Below are positions 1 through 8,479 of a stretch of DNA of 45,437 nt, piece by piece (the first letter of the stretch is position 1; the number at the start of each line of letters is the position of its first letter). Source of the stretch: Solirubrobacterales bacterium (lineage in GTDB: Bacteria; Actinomycetota; Thermoleophilia; Solirubrobacterales; Solirubrobacteraceae). Both the position numbers and the translations under genes were made by a program. The notes under the pieces are model-generated. The model had not been told where the DNA came from and did no database searches. It saw only the letters and a program-made list of their open reading frames with translations. The stretch spans positions 1 through 45,437 of the forward strand of contig JAFASF010000063.1 of NCBI GenBank assembly GCA_019244745.1. The letters are read 5' to 3'.

Positions 1-875
1 GACGCCGTCCCCACGCGATACGCCTGACGGGAGGCCACGAGCAGCGCGGTCGGCCCCAGCAAAACCTCGCCGTCGATCCGCCGCGTCAGGTGCACGCCCA
101 GGAAGGGCAGCGCCGGGTCGGGCACCGGGTAGATCAGCCCCCGCACGTGGTGCCGCTGGCCCGGGCGCAGCTTCAGATATCCACCCCGGAAGGGAACGAT
201 TCGCGGATCCGGCGGGGCGCCGGCCAAGACCGCTAGACGATCTGACCACAACCCGGCGCACAGGACCGCCCGTGACGCCTGCACGGCGTCCCCGTCCGGC
301 CCCAGCAGCCGGAGGCTGCGTGCGTTGGTGCTCACGCCGCCGACTCTCCAGCCCAGGCGAATATCGCCGCCCGCCTCGCGAACGTCGCGCGCTATCCGCT
401 CGCATACGGCATGGAAGTCGACGATGCCCGTGTTCGGCGAGTGCAGCGCCGCCACCCCGGCGGCGTGAGGTTCAATCTCGGCGATCTCTTCGCCCGTCAC
501 GCGACGGATGCCAGGCACCCCGTTCGCACGCGCCCGGCGCTCGAGCTCCCCGAGCGCCCCCAGCTCGCGCTCCGACGTCGCGATGATCAGCTTTCCGACG
601 CGCTGACAGTCGATGCCGTGGCGCGCGCAGTAGTCATACATCCGCGCAGCGCCGTCGACGCACAGACGGGCCTTGAGCGAACCCGGAGCGTAGTAGACCC
701 CGGCATGGATCACGCCGCTGTTGTGGCCGGTTTGATGAGCTCCGACCGTGTCCGCCTGGTCGACCACGATCACCCGACTGCCCGCATTCCGGACGAGCAG
801 CTCACGGGCCACCGCGAGCCCGAGAATGCCGGCGCCGACGATCGCCGTGTCGTATCCCTCGCCGGACATGTCCAT
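1..875 (-). CDS. lhgO: L-2-hydroxyglutarate oxidase (LhgO family), 5' part of gene, cut by window edge
   Basis: Reading the minus strand from the ATG at 875 gives an open frame to the window edge, about 291 residues. The N-terminus carries the FAD-binding Rossmann motif VGAGILGLAVARELL, then HQTGHNSGVIHAGVYY and PGSLKARLC, which are hallmarks of the LhgO/YgaF family. This family oxidises L-2-hydroxyglutarate to 2-oxoglutarate and passes electrons to the membrane quinone pool. The C-terminal part lies outside the window. The gene is divergent from murE, with about 70 bases between the starts. A second in-frame ATG lies at 869, and neither start has a clear ribosome binding site. Related FAD-dependent amino acid oxidases share the fold, but the HNSGVIHAG signature makes LhgO the best call. 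Confidence 0.88.
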   Translation of the reverse strand, partial: MDMSGEGYDTAIVGAGILGLAVARELLVRNAGSRVIVVDQADTVGAHQTGHNSGVIHAGVYYAPGSLKARLCVDGAARMYDYCARHGIDCQRVGKLIIATSERELGALGELERRARANGVPGIRRVTGEEIAEIEPHAAGVAALHSPNTGIVDFHAVCERIARDVREAGGDIRLGWRVGGVSTNARSLRLLGPDGDAVQASRAVLCAGLWSDRLAVLAGAPPDPRIVPFRGGYLKLRPGQRHHVRGLIYPVPDPALPFLGVHLTRRIDGEVLLGPTALLVASRQAYRVGTA

Positions 876-932
876 CACAACGATCGCGCATGCGGCCGAT
901 CCGCGGGATCCCGACTCGTCCCAGACCCTAAG

Positions 933-938
933 TACCCT
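933..938 (+). promoter_or_regulatory. TACCCT hexamer, likely -10 box of murE
   Basis: TACCCT ends 7 bases before the murE ATG, with no Shine-Dalgarno between them. The same layout recurs before many genes in the window, so this is read as a promoter giving leaderless mRNA. No clear -35 box is seen. Confidence 0.5.
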
Positions 939-945
939 CTCGGCC

Positions 946-2388
946 ATGCGTCTGGACGAGGTGATGCCCGGCGTCCCGGCAGGGGCAGGGGCAGGGGAGA
1001 TCGAGGTCACCGATCTTGCCTACGACAACCGGGCCGTCGAGCCCGGCACGCTCTTCTTCTGCGTGCCAGGGTTCACCCGTGATGGACACGACTACGGAGC
1101 CGATGCGGCCGCCGGCGGCGCAGTGGCTCTGGTGGTGCAGCGACCGGTCAACGCGGGCGTCCCGGAGGTGCTCGTGGAATCCGTTCGCGCCGCCATGGGT
1201 CCCGCCGCCGCCAGGTTCCACGGCGATCCGACCGCCCACCTTCAGGTGGCCGGCGTCACCGGCACCAACGGCAAGACCACCACGGCGTTTCTGATACGGG
1301 AGCTGCTCGAGGCCGGCGGACGCCAGACCGGGCTGCTCGGCACCGTCAAGAGCGTGATCGGCGGAGAGGAGCGCGCGGTCGAACGGACCACCCCGGAGGG
1401 GATCGATCTCCAGCGCACCTTCCGCGAGATGCTCGATGGGGGCGATGTCGCGTGCGCAATGGAGGTCTCCTCGCACGCGCTGGAACTCCACCGGACCGAT
1501 GGCATCCATTTCGCCGTAGCGATCTTCACGAACCTGACCCAGGACCACCTCGACTTCCATCCGACGATGGAGGACTACTTCAACGCCAAGCGGCGGCTGT
1601 TCACGACGAGCCGCCCTCGCATCGCCGTGGTCAACGTCGACGACCCCTACGGCGGGCGGCTGGCGGCCGAACTCGACGAGCCAGTCACCTTCGCGCTCGA
1701 CCGCGAGGCCGTCTACCGGGCAGAGAACGTCCAGATCGGTTTGCAGGGGTGCCAGTTCACGGTGCGGACACCAGAAGCCGAGATCGAGGTGAGCTCCCCG
1801 CTCCGGGGCCGGTTCAACGTCTACAACATCCTCGGATCGCTCGCCGCCGCAAGGGCGATGGGGGTGTCCCTCGACACCGCGGCAGCGGCGGTCGAGACCG
1901 CCGGGCAAGTCCCAGGCCGCTTCGAGCCCGTCGAGGAGGGCCAGGATTTCGCGGTTCTCGTCGATTACGCGCACACCCCGGACTCGCTCGAGAACGTGCT
2001 TCGTGCCGCGCGAGCACTCACCGACGCCCGAGTGCACGTGGTGTTCGGGTGCGGCGGCGATCGCGACCGGGGCAAGCGTCCGCTGATGGGGGCCATCGCC
2101 GCGCGGCTGGCCGACCACGTGATCGTCACCTCCGACAATCCCCGCTCGGAGGATCCCGAGGCGATCATCGAGGAGATTCTCACCGGCACCGGGCCCGGAG
2201 TGCGATCGGATCCGGACCGTCGAGCGGCCATCGCGGAAGCGATCAGCGGCGCCGACCGTGGCGACGTCGTGGTCATCGCCGGCAAGGGACACGAGCAGGG
2301 CCAGGAGTTCGCGGGCGGCCGCAAGATCCCGTTCGACGACGTGACGGTCGCGCGCGACGCGCTGCGCTCCGCGGCGCTTTCACGATGA
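946..2388 (+). CDS. murE: UDP-MurNAc-L-Ala-D-Glu:meso-diaminopimelate ligase MurE
   Basis: Cytoplasmic Mur ligase that adds the third residue of the peptidoglycan stem peptide. The 480 residues show the N-terminal uridine-binding domain (DLAYDNRAVEPGTLFFC), the ATP loop GTNGKTTTAF near residue 106, the central SSHALELHR block, and NLTQDHLDFHPTMEDYF. The C-terminal domain carries DNPRSEDP from residue 397; in this family DNPR marks specificity for meso-diaminopimelate rather than lysine. The ATG at 946 was chosen because it opens exactly at the start of the family homology and follows the TACCCT hexamer; the frame is open further upstream to 748 but without homology. It is the first gene of the wall cluster and overlaps murF by 4 bases (ATGA). 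Confidence 0.96.
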   Translation: MRLDEVMPGVPAGAGAGEIEVTDLAYDNRAVEPGTLFFCVPGFTRDGHDYGADAAAGGAVALVVQRPVNAGVPEVLVESVRAAMGPAAARFHGDPTAHLQVAGVTGTNGKTTTAFLIRELLEAGGRQTGLLGTVKSVIGGEERAVERTTPEGIDLQRTFREMLDGGDVACAMEVSSHALELHRTDGIHFAVAIFTNLTQDHLDFHPTMEDYFNAKRRLFTTSRPRIAVVNVDDPYGGRLAAELDEPVTFALDREAVYRAENVQIGLQGCQFTVRTPEAEIEVSSPLRGRFNVYNILGSLAAARAMGVSLDTAAAAVETAGQVPGRFEPVEEGQDFAVLVDYAHTPDSLENVLRAARALTDARVHVVFGCGGDRDRGKRPLMGAIAARLADHVIVTSDNPRSEDPEAIIEEILTGTGPGVRSDPDRRAAIAEAISGADRGDVVVIAGKGHEQGQEFAGGRKIPFDDVTVARDALRSAALSR

Positions 2389-3740
2389 GGCTCTGGGGTC
2401 CCGACCGGGTCGCGCAGGCCGCGGGGGCACGGCTTCTCTCGCCGGCACCGACCGCCGCCGGTCCCGAATGCGCGGTGATCGACTCCAGGCAGGCCGGACC
2501 CGGCGCGCTGTTCGTGGGCTTACCGGGCGCGAGCGTCGACGGTGGCCGATTTGCTGCCCAGGCTCTGGCGGCCGGCGCCTGGGGGGTGCTGACCACCCTC
2601 GAGCACGCCGAAGCGGCGCGATGCGCGCCACCTGGGGTCGTGCTCGCGGCCGAGGATCCGCTTCGGGCGCTGCATCGGCTGGCCAACGCGTGGCGGCGGG
2701 AGCTGGGCGCGAAGGTCATCGGCGTCACCGGCTCGACCGGCAAGACCTCGACCAAGGACCTCCTGCGGGCGGTCCTCTCACCCCACCGCCGCACGGTCGC
2801 CTCGCGGGTCAACTTCAACACCGAGATCGGGGTTCCGCTCGAGCTCCTCGGGGCGCCGGCAGGCACCGAGGTACTCGTGCTCGAGATGGCCATGCGCGGA
2901 ACCGGCCAGATCGCCGAGCTCGCACGGGTCGCCGAGCCTGACGTCGGGGTGATCGTGACCATCGGGCCCGTGCACCTCGAGCTGTTGGGAACGGTCGAGG
3001 CGATCGCCGCCGCCAAGGCCGAGCTCCTCGCCGCGCTTCCCGCGGGCGGGACCGCGGTCGTGCCGGTGGATGAACCGCTGCTCACCCCGTACCTGCGTCC
3101 GGGGCTCGAGGTCGTGACGTTCGGCGAGGGCGGCGACGTCGCACTTCTGGACGCGCAGGACGGCCGGGTCGAGATCGATCTTGCGGGACGGCCGATCACG
3201 CTGGAAACCCCGTTTACGCAGGCGCATTTGCGGCACGACCTGCTCGCCGCGGTGGCGGGGGCGAGCGCCGTGGGCGTGATCGCCCACGGGCGCGTCGAGC
3301 TCGAGCTCTCTCCGGGGCGCGGACAGCGGGTGCAGCTCCCCGACGGGGTGATCCTCATCGACGACTGCTACAACGCCAATCCGATGTCGATGCGCGCCGC
3401 CCTCGACGACCTGGCCGCGACGGCGGAGCGCCACCAGCACTCCCGCCGGATCGCGGTGTTGGGCGACATGCTCGAGCTCGGCCCGGCCGAGCGCGAGTTC
3501 CACGTGGAGATCGGCGAGCACGCGGCCGCCAGCGGAGTCGACCTGCTCGTGACCGTCGGTCCGCTCGCAGCCGCGATCGCCGAGGGTTTCGACGGCGAAG
3601 CCCGATGCGTGGCCGACGCCGCCGAAGCCGCCGCACTCGTGCCCGAGCTCCTCGCTCCCGGAGACGCCGTGCTGGTCAAGGCCTCGCGCGGGATCGGGCT
3701 CGAGCTGGTGTGCCGGGCGCTGAGCGCAGGGGCGGCGTGA
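2385..3740 (+). CDS. murF: UDP-MurNAc-tripeptide:D-Ala-D-Ala ligase MurF
   Basis: Adds the D-Ala-D-Ala dipeptide to complete the cytoplasmic UDP-MurNAc pentapeptide. The protein has 451 residues. The N-terminal domain shows IDSRQAGPGALFVGLPG, then the P-loop GVTGSTGKTSTKDLL, the block VNFNTEIGVPLELL, and the C-terminal IDDCYNANPMSMRAAL with VLGDMLELG. These are standard MurF motifs in standard order. The ATG at 2385 overlaps the murE stop (ATGA), implying translational coupling. The end overlaps the mraY GTG start (GTGA). Confidence 0.96.
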   Translation: MRLWGPDRVAQAAGARLLSPAPTAAGPECAVIDSRQAGPGALFVGLPGASVDGGRFAAQALAAGAWGVLTTLEHAEAARCAPPGVVLAAEDPLRALHRLANAWRRELGAKVIGVTGSTGKTSTKDLLRAVLSPHRRTVASRVNFNTEIGVPLELLGAPAGTEVLVLEMAMRGTGQIAELARVAEPDVGVIVTIGPVHLELLGTVEAIAAAKAELLAALPAGGTAVVPVDEPLLTPYLRPGLEVVTFGEGGDVALLDAQDGRVEIDLAGRPITLETPFTQAHLRHDLLAAVAGASAVGVIAHGRVELELSPGRGQRVQLPDGVILIDDCYNANPMSMRAALDDLAATAERHQHSRRIAVLGDMLELGPAEREFHVEIGEHAAASGVDLLVTVGPLAAAIAEGFDGEARCVADAAEAAALVPELLAPGDAVLVKASRGIGLELVCRALSAGAA

Positions 3741-4783
3741 CTCTGAGGGTGGGATCGAGCCGGGCGATCGCGCCCGCGGCGGTGAGCGCCTCCGGGCACC
3801 TGACGGGGTCGATATCCGGGCGGGCCCTCATCGCCGGCACCGTGGCGCTCCTCCTCAGCCTGTTCCTGAGCCCCAAGTTCATCGAGTTCCTGCGCCGCCG
3901 CTCGTTCGGCCAGAACATCCGAGAAGAGGGCCCCCAGGGTCACCAGACCAAAGCCGGAACCCCGACCATGGGCGGGATCATCATCATCGCCGCGGTCGCC
4001 ATTCCGTTCCTGATCCTCTCGCACCGTGACTGGCGCTCGATGGGGGTCTTCGGTGCGGCCGTCGCGTGCGCGCTGCTCGGCTTCGCCGACGACTACACGA
4101 AGATCGTCAGGCGCCGCTCGCTCGGGCTGCGCGCGCGCACCAAGCTCGTGGTGACGATTGCGATATCTGTCGGCCTCTGGTGGGTCGCGACCCAGAAGGC
4201 CGGCCTCTCCTCGACGGTCCGCTTTCGCTTCGTCGACGTGAGCGTCGATCTCGGGCCGGCGTTTCCCGTGTTCATCTACCTGGTGGTCGCCGGAACCTCC
4301 AGCGCGGTCAACCTGACCGACGGTCTTGACGGCCTCGCCGCCGGGTGTGCCGCGATCGTGATGCTGACCTACATCGGAATCACGTTCATCGCCGGCGAGA
4401 CCGACCTGACGTTTCTCGCCGCGTGCCTGGTCGGTGCGTGCATCGGCTTTCTGTGGTTCAACAGCTTCCCGGCGAGCATCTTCATGGGCGACACGGGTTC
4501 GCTGGGGATAGGCGGGGCCATCGCCGGCATGGCGGTCATGACGGACACCGAGGTGCTCTTGCTCCTGCTCGGCGGGATCTTCGTGATCGAGGCGCTGTCG
4601 GTGCTGATCCAGGTGTTCTCGTTCCAGGCATTCCGCAAGCGGGTGTTCCTGATGGCGCCGATCCACCACCACTTCGAGCTGCAGGCCTGGTCGGAAACGA
4701 AGATCATCCTGCGCTTCTGGATCATCGCGGCGGCGTGCGCGGCGATCGGCTTCACCGTGTACCAGCTCAGCATCCGTGGGTGA
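3737..4783 (+). CDS. mraY: Phospho-MurNAc-pentapeptide transferase MraY
   Basis: Integral membrane enzyme that transfers phospho-MurNAc-pentapeptide to undecaprenyl phosphate to make lipid I. The 348 residues include about ten hydrophobic segments and the family motifs: GTPTMGG after the first membrane segment, the Asp-Asp pair in FADDYTKI, NLTDGLDGLA, FMGDTGSLGIGG, and PIHHHFELQAWSE near the C-terminus. The GTG at 3737 overlaps the murF stop, as elsewhere in this cluster, and gives about 25 extra residues before the first membrane segment. The stop is directly followed by the murD GTG. Confidence 0.96.
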   Translation: MTLRVGSSRAIAPAAVSASGHLTGSISGRALIAGTVALLLSLFLSPKFIEFLRRRSFGQNIREEGPQGHQTKAGTPTMGGIIIIAAVAIPFLILSHRDWRSMGVFGAAVACALLGFADDYTKIVRRRSLGLRARTKLVVTIAISVGLWWVATQKAGLSSTVRFRFVDVSVDLGPAFPVFIYLVVAGTSSAVNLTDGLDGLAAGCAAIVMLTYIGITFIAGETDLTFLAACLVGACIGFLWFNSFPASIFMGDTGSLGIGGAIAGMAVMTDTEVLLLLLGGIFVIEALSVLIQVFSFQAFRKRVFLMAPIHHHFELQAWSETKIILRFWIIAAACAAIGFTVYQLSIRG

Positions 4784-6124
4784 GTGAAGCCCCGCCCGCC
4801 GCTGACACCGGGGCCGTTTCTCGTCGTCGGTCTCGCGCGGTCGGGCGCGGCCGCCGCTCTTGCCCTCCGTGCCCGCGGAGAGGAGGTGATCGGCTGTGAT
4901 GCGGGCACGGCGCGCTCGCCACAATTGGCGCAGGCCGCAGGGAGGCTTTCGGCAGCGGGCGTCGAAGTTCACCTGGATGCGTCAGGCGACGTTCTTGCCG
5001 CCCGCGCCGGGACGCTCATCAAGAGCCCGGGCGTACCCCAGACCGCACCCGCGGTGCGGGCGGCCCGCGCCCGCGGTATCCCCGTGCTGGGCGAGCTCGA
5101 GCTCGCGTGGCGGCTCATCCCGAACGAGTTCGTCGCGGTGACGGGGACGAACGGCAAGACCACGACGACGGAGTGGATCGGGCACATATACCGCGAGGCC
5201 GGTCTGCCCGTGGGAGTCGCCGGCAACGTGGGAACCGCCGCGTCCTCCCTCGTCGGCCGGCTGGCGCCCGACGTCACCGTGGCGTGCGAGGCGTCCTCGT
5301 TCCAGCTCGAGGACAGCGTCGCGTTTGCACCGGAGGCAGCGGTGTTACTTAATCTGTCTCCCGACCACCTCGACCGCCACCCCAGCTACGCGGAATACGT
5401 CGCGGCCAAGCTGCGGGTGTTCGCGAACCAGTCAGGCGACGATGTCGCGGTCGCTGCCGCCGACCTCGACGTCGAGGATCTCGGCGGGTGCGCCCGACGG
5501 GTGCTGTTCGGTGCCGGTCCGGGCCCCGAGCTATCGGAGCGGGCGGGGTATCTGTGGTGGGACGAGGAGGCGTTGGTGCGCGTCGAGGAGATCGGTCTCC
5601 CCGGCGAGCACAACCGCCAGAACGCGATGGCCGCCGCGGCGGTCACCCTGGCTCGCGGAGTAGCGCCCGAGGCCGTGGCAGCCGGACTGCGGACGTTCCC
5701 CGGGGTCCCGCACCGGCTCGAGCTGATCGCGGTGATCGACGGCGTCTCCTGGGTCAACGACTCCAAGGCGACGAACGTGGCCAGCACGATCGTGGCGATG
5801 CGGGCATATGACGGCGGGGTTCACCTCATCGCCGGCGGTCTCGGCAAGCGGCAGGACTTCTCCCCGCTCGCGCCACTGGTGGCCAGGCGATGCCGGGCGG
5901 TGTACCTGATCGGGGACGCAGCGGGGGAGCTGGGCAGCGCCCTGAGGGGGACCGGGGTGCCACTGCATGGTGTGGGCGACCTCGAGCGTGCGGTCGCCCA
6001 GGCGCGAGCCGCCGCGCAGCAGGGAGACGTGGTCCTTCTGTCGCCGGCGTGCGCGAGCTTTGATCAGTACCGCGACTTCGAGGCGCGGGGCGAGCACTTC
6101 CGCGAGCTTGTGGAGGGTCTGTGA
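4784..6124 (+). CDS. murD: UDP-MurNAc-L-alanine:D-glutamate ligase MurD
   Basis: Cytoplasmic Mur ligase adding D-glutamate to UDP-MurNAc-L-alanine. The 446 residues begin with a dinucleotide-like fold (VVGLARSGAAAALAL), then SPGVPQ, the ATP loop VTGTNGKTTTTEWIG, EASSFQLED, LNLSPDHLDRHPSYAEY and the C-terminal WVNDSKATN. The GTG start at 4784 abuts the mraY stop with no gap, so translation is probably coupled. The end overlaps ftsW in GTGATG. Enzymatically it acts before MurE and MurF although it is encoded after them, which is the usual order in mur clusters. Confidence 0.95.
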   Translation: MKPRPPLTPGPFLVVGLARSGAAAALALRARGEEVIGCDAGTARSPQLAQAAGRLSAAGVEVHLDASGDVLAARAGTLIKSPGVPQTAPAVRAARARGIPVLGELELAWRLIPNEFVAVTGTNGKTTTTEWIGHIYREAGLPVGVAGNVGTAASSLVGRLAPDVTVACEASSFQLEDSVAFAPEAAVLLNLSPDHLDRHPSYAEYVAAKLRVFANQSGDDVAVAAADLDVEDLGGCARRVLFGAGPGPELSERAGYLWWDEEALVRVEEIGLPGEHNRQNAMAAAAVTLARGVAPEAVAAGLRTFPGVPHRLELIAVIDGVSWVNDSKATNVASTIVAMRAYDGGVHLIAGGLGKRQDFSPLAPLVARRCRAVYLIGDAAGELGSALRGTGVPLHGVGDLERAVAQARAAAQQGDVVLLSPACASFDQYRDFEARGEHFRELVEGL

Positions 6125-7440
6125 TGGCCGGGGCAGCGGCGGCGCGCGAAGCTCCCGGTCCGGCGGCAGAGCGATCCGCGGCTCGTCGCGCCGGACGGCG
6201 GCAGGCCTCGAGACGCGTGCCCCCGCCGCTCGAGCATCGCATTCTGATGACCGCGACCTTGTGCCTGCTGGCGTTCGGAGCGGTCATGGTCTACAGCGCG
6301 TCGTCGCCCCTGGGCGTGCTTGGCGGCCCGGGGGGCAGCAGCGGCACCGGCGACTTCCTGCGCTATCTGATCTTCGGCGCCCTCGGCCTAGCGGCGATGC
6401 ACGTGCTCTCGAGGCGGGGGGTGGCGCTGCTGGATCGGCGGCTGGTGAGCATCCTCCTGCTGGTGTCTTTCGTCTTGCTGGTGTTGGTTATGGCTCCCGG
6501 GTTCGGGGTGCGGGTCAATGGCGCGCGCCGCTGGTTCGCCGCCGGCCCGATTCAGTTCCAGCCCTCGGAGCTGATGAAGCTGGCGCTCGTCCTGTACGTG
6601 GCCCGCTACCTGGCCGAGCACCCCAAGCGGATGCGGGGATTTCGCCAGGCCGTGGCGCCGATCGTGGTCGTCGCGGCTCCCGCGTGCCTGCTGATCGTCG
6701 TCGAGCCCGACCTCGGCACCGCGCTCGTGATCACGTTCGCGATCGCCGCACTGCTGGTGGCCGCTGGCATGCCGCTGCGCTACCTGCTGGCGCTTGTGGG
6801 AATCGGCGCGCTGATCGTGTTCATCTTGGTGCTCCTGCAGCCCTATGAGCGGGCTCGCCTGGGCTCGTTTCTCCATCCGTGGGCGTCGGCGACCAAGGCG
6901 GGAGCCGGCTACCAGGCGGTACAGGGCCAGATCGCGCTCGGCTCCGGCGGGCTGTTCGGCGTGGGGCTCGGCCGGTCGGTGCAGAAGATCTTCTACCTCC
7001 CCGAGGCCCAAACCGACTTCATCCTGGCGGTGATCGGGGAGGAGCTGGGCGTGCTCGGCATCTTCGGCGTGGTGTTCCTCTACGGGATGATCGCCTACGC
7101 CGGACTCAGAACCGCGCGCCGAGCCGCGGGCCGGTATGCGAAGCTGCTCGCGACCGGGCTCACTTCACTCATTCTTTGCCAGGGGCTTCTCAACATCTTT
7201 GTGGTCCTGGGGCTCGCGCCGCTGACCGGCGTGCCCCTGCCGTTCATCTCCTACGCGCCGACGAACCTGTGCGTGATGCTCGCCGCGGTCGGCGTGCTGC
7301 TCAACATCGCGCTCCCCGGAGAGAGCCGCCTGCGGGTGGTGGGGACCGAGCGTGACGACGCCTCGGATCGTGATCGGCGCCGGCGGGACGGCCGGCCACG
7401 TCGTGCCCGCGCTGGCGGTGGCGGACGCGCTGCGCGCTGA
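6121..7440 (+). CDS. ftsW: Lipid II polymerase FtsW (SEDS family), with odd C-terminal extension
   Basis: Polytopic SEDS-family glycosyltransferase for septal peptidoglycan. Family blocks present are GARRWFAAGPIQFQPSELMKLAL, VEPDLGTALV, GAGYQAVQGQIALGSGG, GVGLGRSVQKIFYLPEAQTDFI and IGEELG. Starts are GTG 6121 (overlapping the murD stop) or ATG 6124. The N-terminus has about 35 basic cytoplasmic residues. The last 29 residues (from about 7352) are Arg- and Asp-rich and are only the shifted reading of the murG 5' end, so the 89-base overlap with murG is unlike the 4-base overlaps elsewhere. In another frame a TGA at 7353-7355 would stop exactly at the murG GTG, so a small frameshift near the 3' end is possible. 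Confidence 0.92.
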   Translation: MMAGAAAAREAPGPAAERSAARRAGRRQASRRVPPPLEHRILMTATLCLLAFGAVMVYSASSPLGVLGGPGGSSGTGDFLRYLIFGALGLAAMHVLSRRGVALLDRRLVSILLLVSFVLLVLVMAPGFGVRVNGARRWFAAGPIQFQPSELMKLALVLYVARYLAEHPKRMRGFRQAVAPIVVVAAPACLLIVVEPDLGTALVITFAIAALLVAAGMPLRYLLALVGIGALIVFILVLLQPYERARLGSFLHPWASATKAGAGYQAVQGQIALGSGGLFGVGLGRSVQKIFYLPEAQTDFILAVIGEELGVLGIFGVVFLYGMIAYAGLRTARRAAGRYAKLLATGLTSLILCQGLLNIFVVLGLAPLTGVPLPFISYAPTNLCVMLAAVGVLLNIALPGESRLRVVGTERDDASDRDRRRRDGRPRRARAGGGGRAAR

Positions 7441-8428
7441 GGGCGCCGTGGTCACATTCGTCGGCGGCGAGCGAGCCGAGCTCGAACTGGTGCCGGCCGC
7501 CGGCTATGAGCTGCGAACGCTGCGGCTCGAGCCGCTGCACAGCGGAAACGCGTTTCGGGACGCACGGGCGGCGGCGATCGCCGGGATGGCTCTCGTCCGC
7601 GCGCGCCGGCTCCTGCGCGAGCTGCGAGCGGACGGGGTGATGGGCGCCGGCGGGTACGTGGCCGGCCCGGTCGGCGCTGCCGCCGCGCTGGGGCGCCGTC
7701 CGCTCGTGCTGAGCGAAGCCGACAGCCACCTGGGGCTGACGAACCGAGTGCTGGCGCCGTTCGCGCGCCGGGTGTGCCTGGCGTTTCCGGTCGAGGGGCG
7801 CGACGGGCGGCGCTACCGCGTGACCGGGCGGCCGGTGCCGCCGCCGGCAACCGATCGCAACGCCGCCCGGGCACGGTTCGGGATACCGGCGGAGGAGACG
7901 TGCGTGCTCGTGTTCGGAGGCTCCCAGGGCGCGCGGTCGATCAACCTCGCGGCGGTCGAGGCCTTCGCCGGCGCGCAGTTCCGCGTCCTTCACGCCGCCG
8001 GCGAGCGCGACCTCCCCGATCTGCCCGCACCCGGCCCGCACTACGACCTCCGCGGATATATCCCGCGGTTCGGCGAGGCGCTGCTCGCGAGCGACTTGGT
8101 GGTGGCACGATCCGGCGGCTCGATCTTCGAGATCGCCGCCGCCGGCCGGCCGGCGCTGCTGATCCCGTACCCGTACGCCACCGCGGATCACCAGACCACG
8201 AACGCGCGGTGGATGGAACGGGCCGGCGCCGCCGCAGTGATCCCCGACGATGAGCTCACGGGCCCCCGGCTGGCCCAGGAGGTGGGCCGGCTCCTCGCCG
8301 ATCCCGGGAGGCTGGCGGCGATGGCGCGGGCATCTGCCGCCCTTGCCAGACCCGACGCCGCTCGCGAGATTGCGGAGGAAGTATTGGCAGCAGCGTCTAC
8401 GCATCCGAGAGATGTCGCGTTTTGGTAG
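7352..8428 (+). CDS. murG: Lipid II synthase MurG (UDP-GlcNAc transferase)
   Basis: Peripheral membrane GT28 glycosyltransferase that adds GlcNAc to lipid I on the cytoplasmic face. The 358 residues show the N-terminal G-loop GAGGTAGHVVPALAVADAL, GAGGYVAGPVG, the inter-domain VTGRPVPPP, the second G-loop FGGSQGARSINLA, and the C-terminal donor site VVARSGGSIFEIAAAGRPALLIPYPYATADHQTTNA. The GTG at 7352 places the first G-loop at the usual distance from the N-terminus. The start lies inside the annotated ftsW end. The stop is TAG, followed by 51 bases before murC. Confidence 0.95.
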   Translation: MTTPRIVIGAGGTAGHVVPALAVADALRAEGAVVTFVGGERAELELVPAAGYELRTLRLEPLHSGNAFRDARAAAIAGMALVRARRLLRELRADGVMGAGGYVAGPVGAAAALGRRPLVLSEADSHLGLTNRVLAPFARRVCLAFPVEGRDGRRYRVTGRPVPPPATDRNAARARFGIPAEETCVLVFGGSQGARSINLAAVEAFAGAQFRVLHAAGERDLPDLPAPGPHYDLRGYIPRFGEALLASDLVVARSGGSIFEIAAAGRPALLIPYPYATADHQTTNARWMERAGAAAVIPDDELTGPRLAQEVGRLLADPGRLAAMARASAALARPDAAREIAEEVLAAASTHPRDVAFW

Positions 8429-8479
8429 CGCTCAGCGCAGCGGAACAGCGACACCTCCTCGGTTGCGCGCACGAGCACC

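Noticed and set aside
928-2292. Long open frame on the minus strand across murE
   Set aside because: It mirrors a certain gene in GC-rich DNA, where antisense frames stay open by codon bias; no family motif is present.
3368-4972. 534-codon minus-strand frame across mraY and murF
   Set aside because: Composition is Arg, Asp, His and Gly rich without domain motifs and it is antisense to recognised genes.
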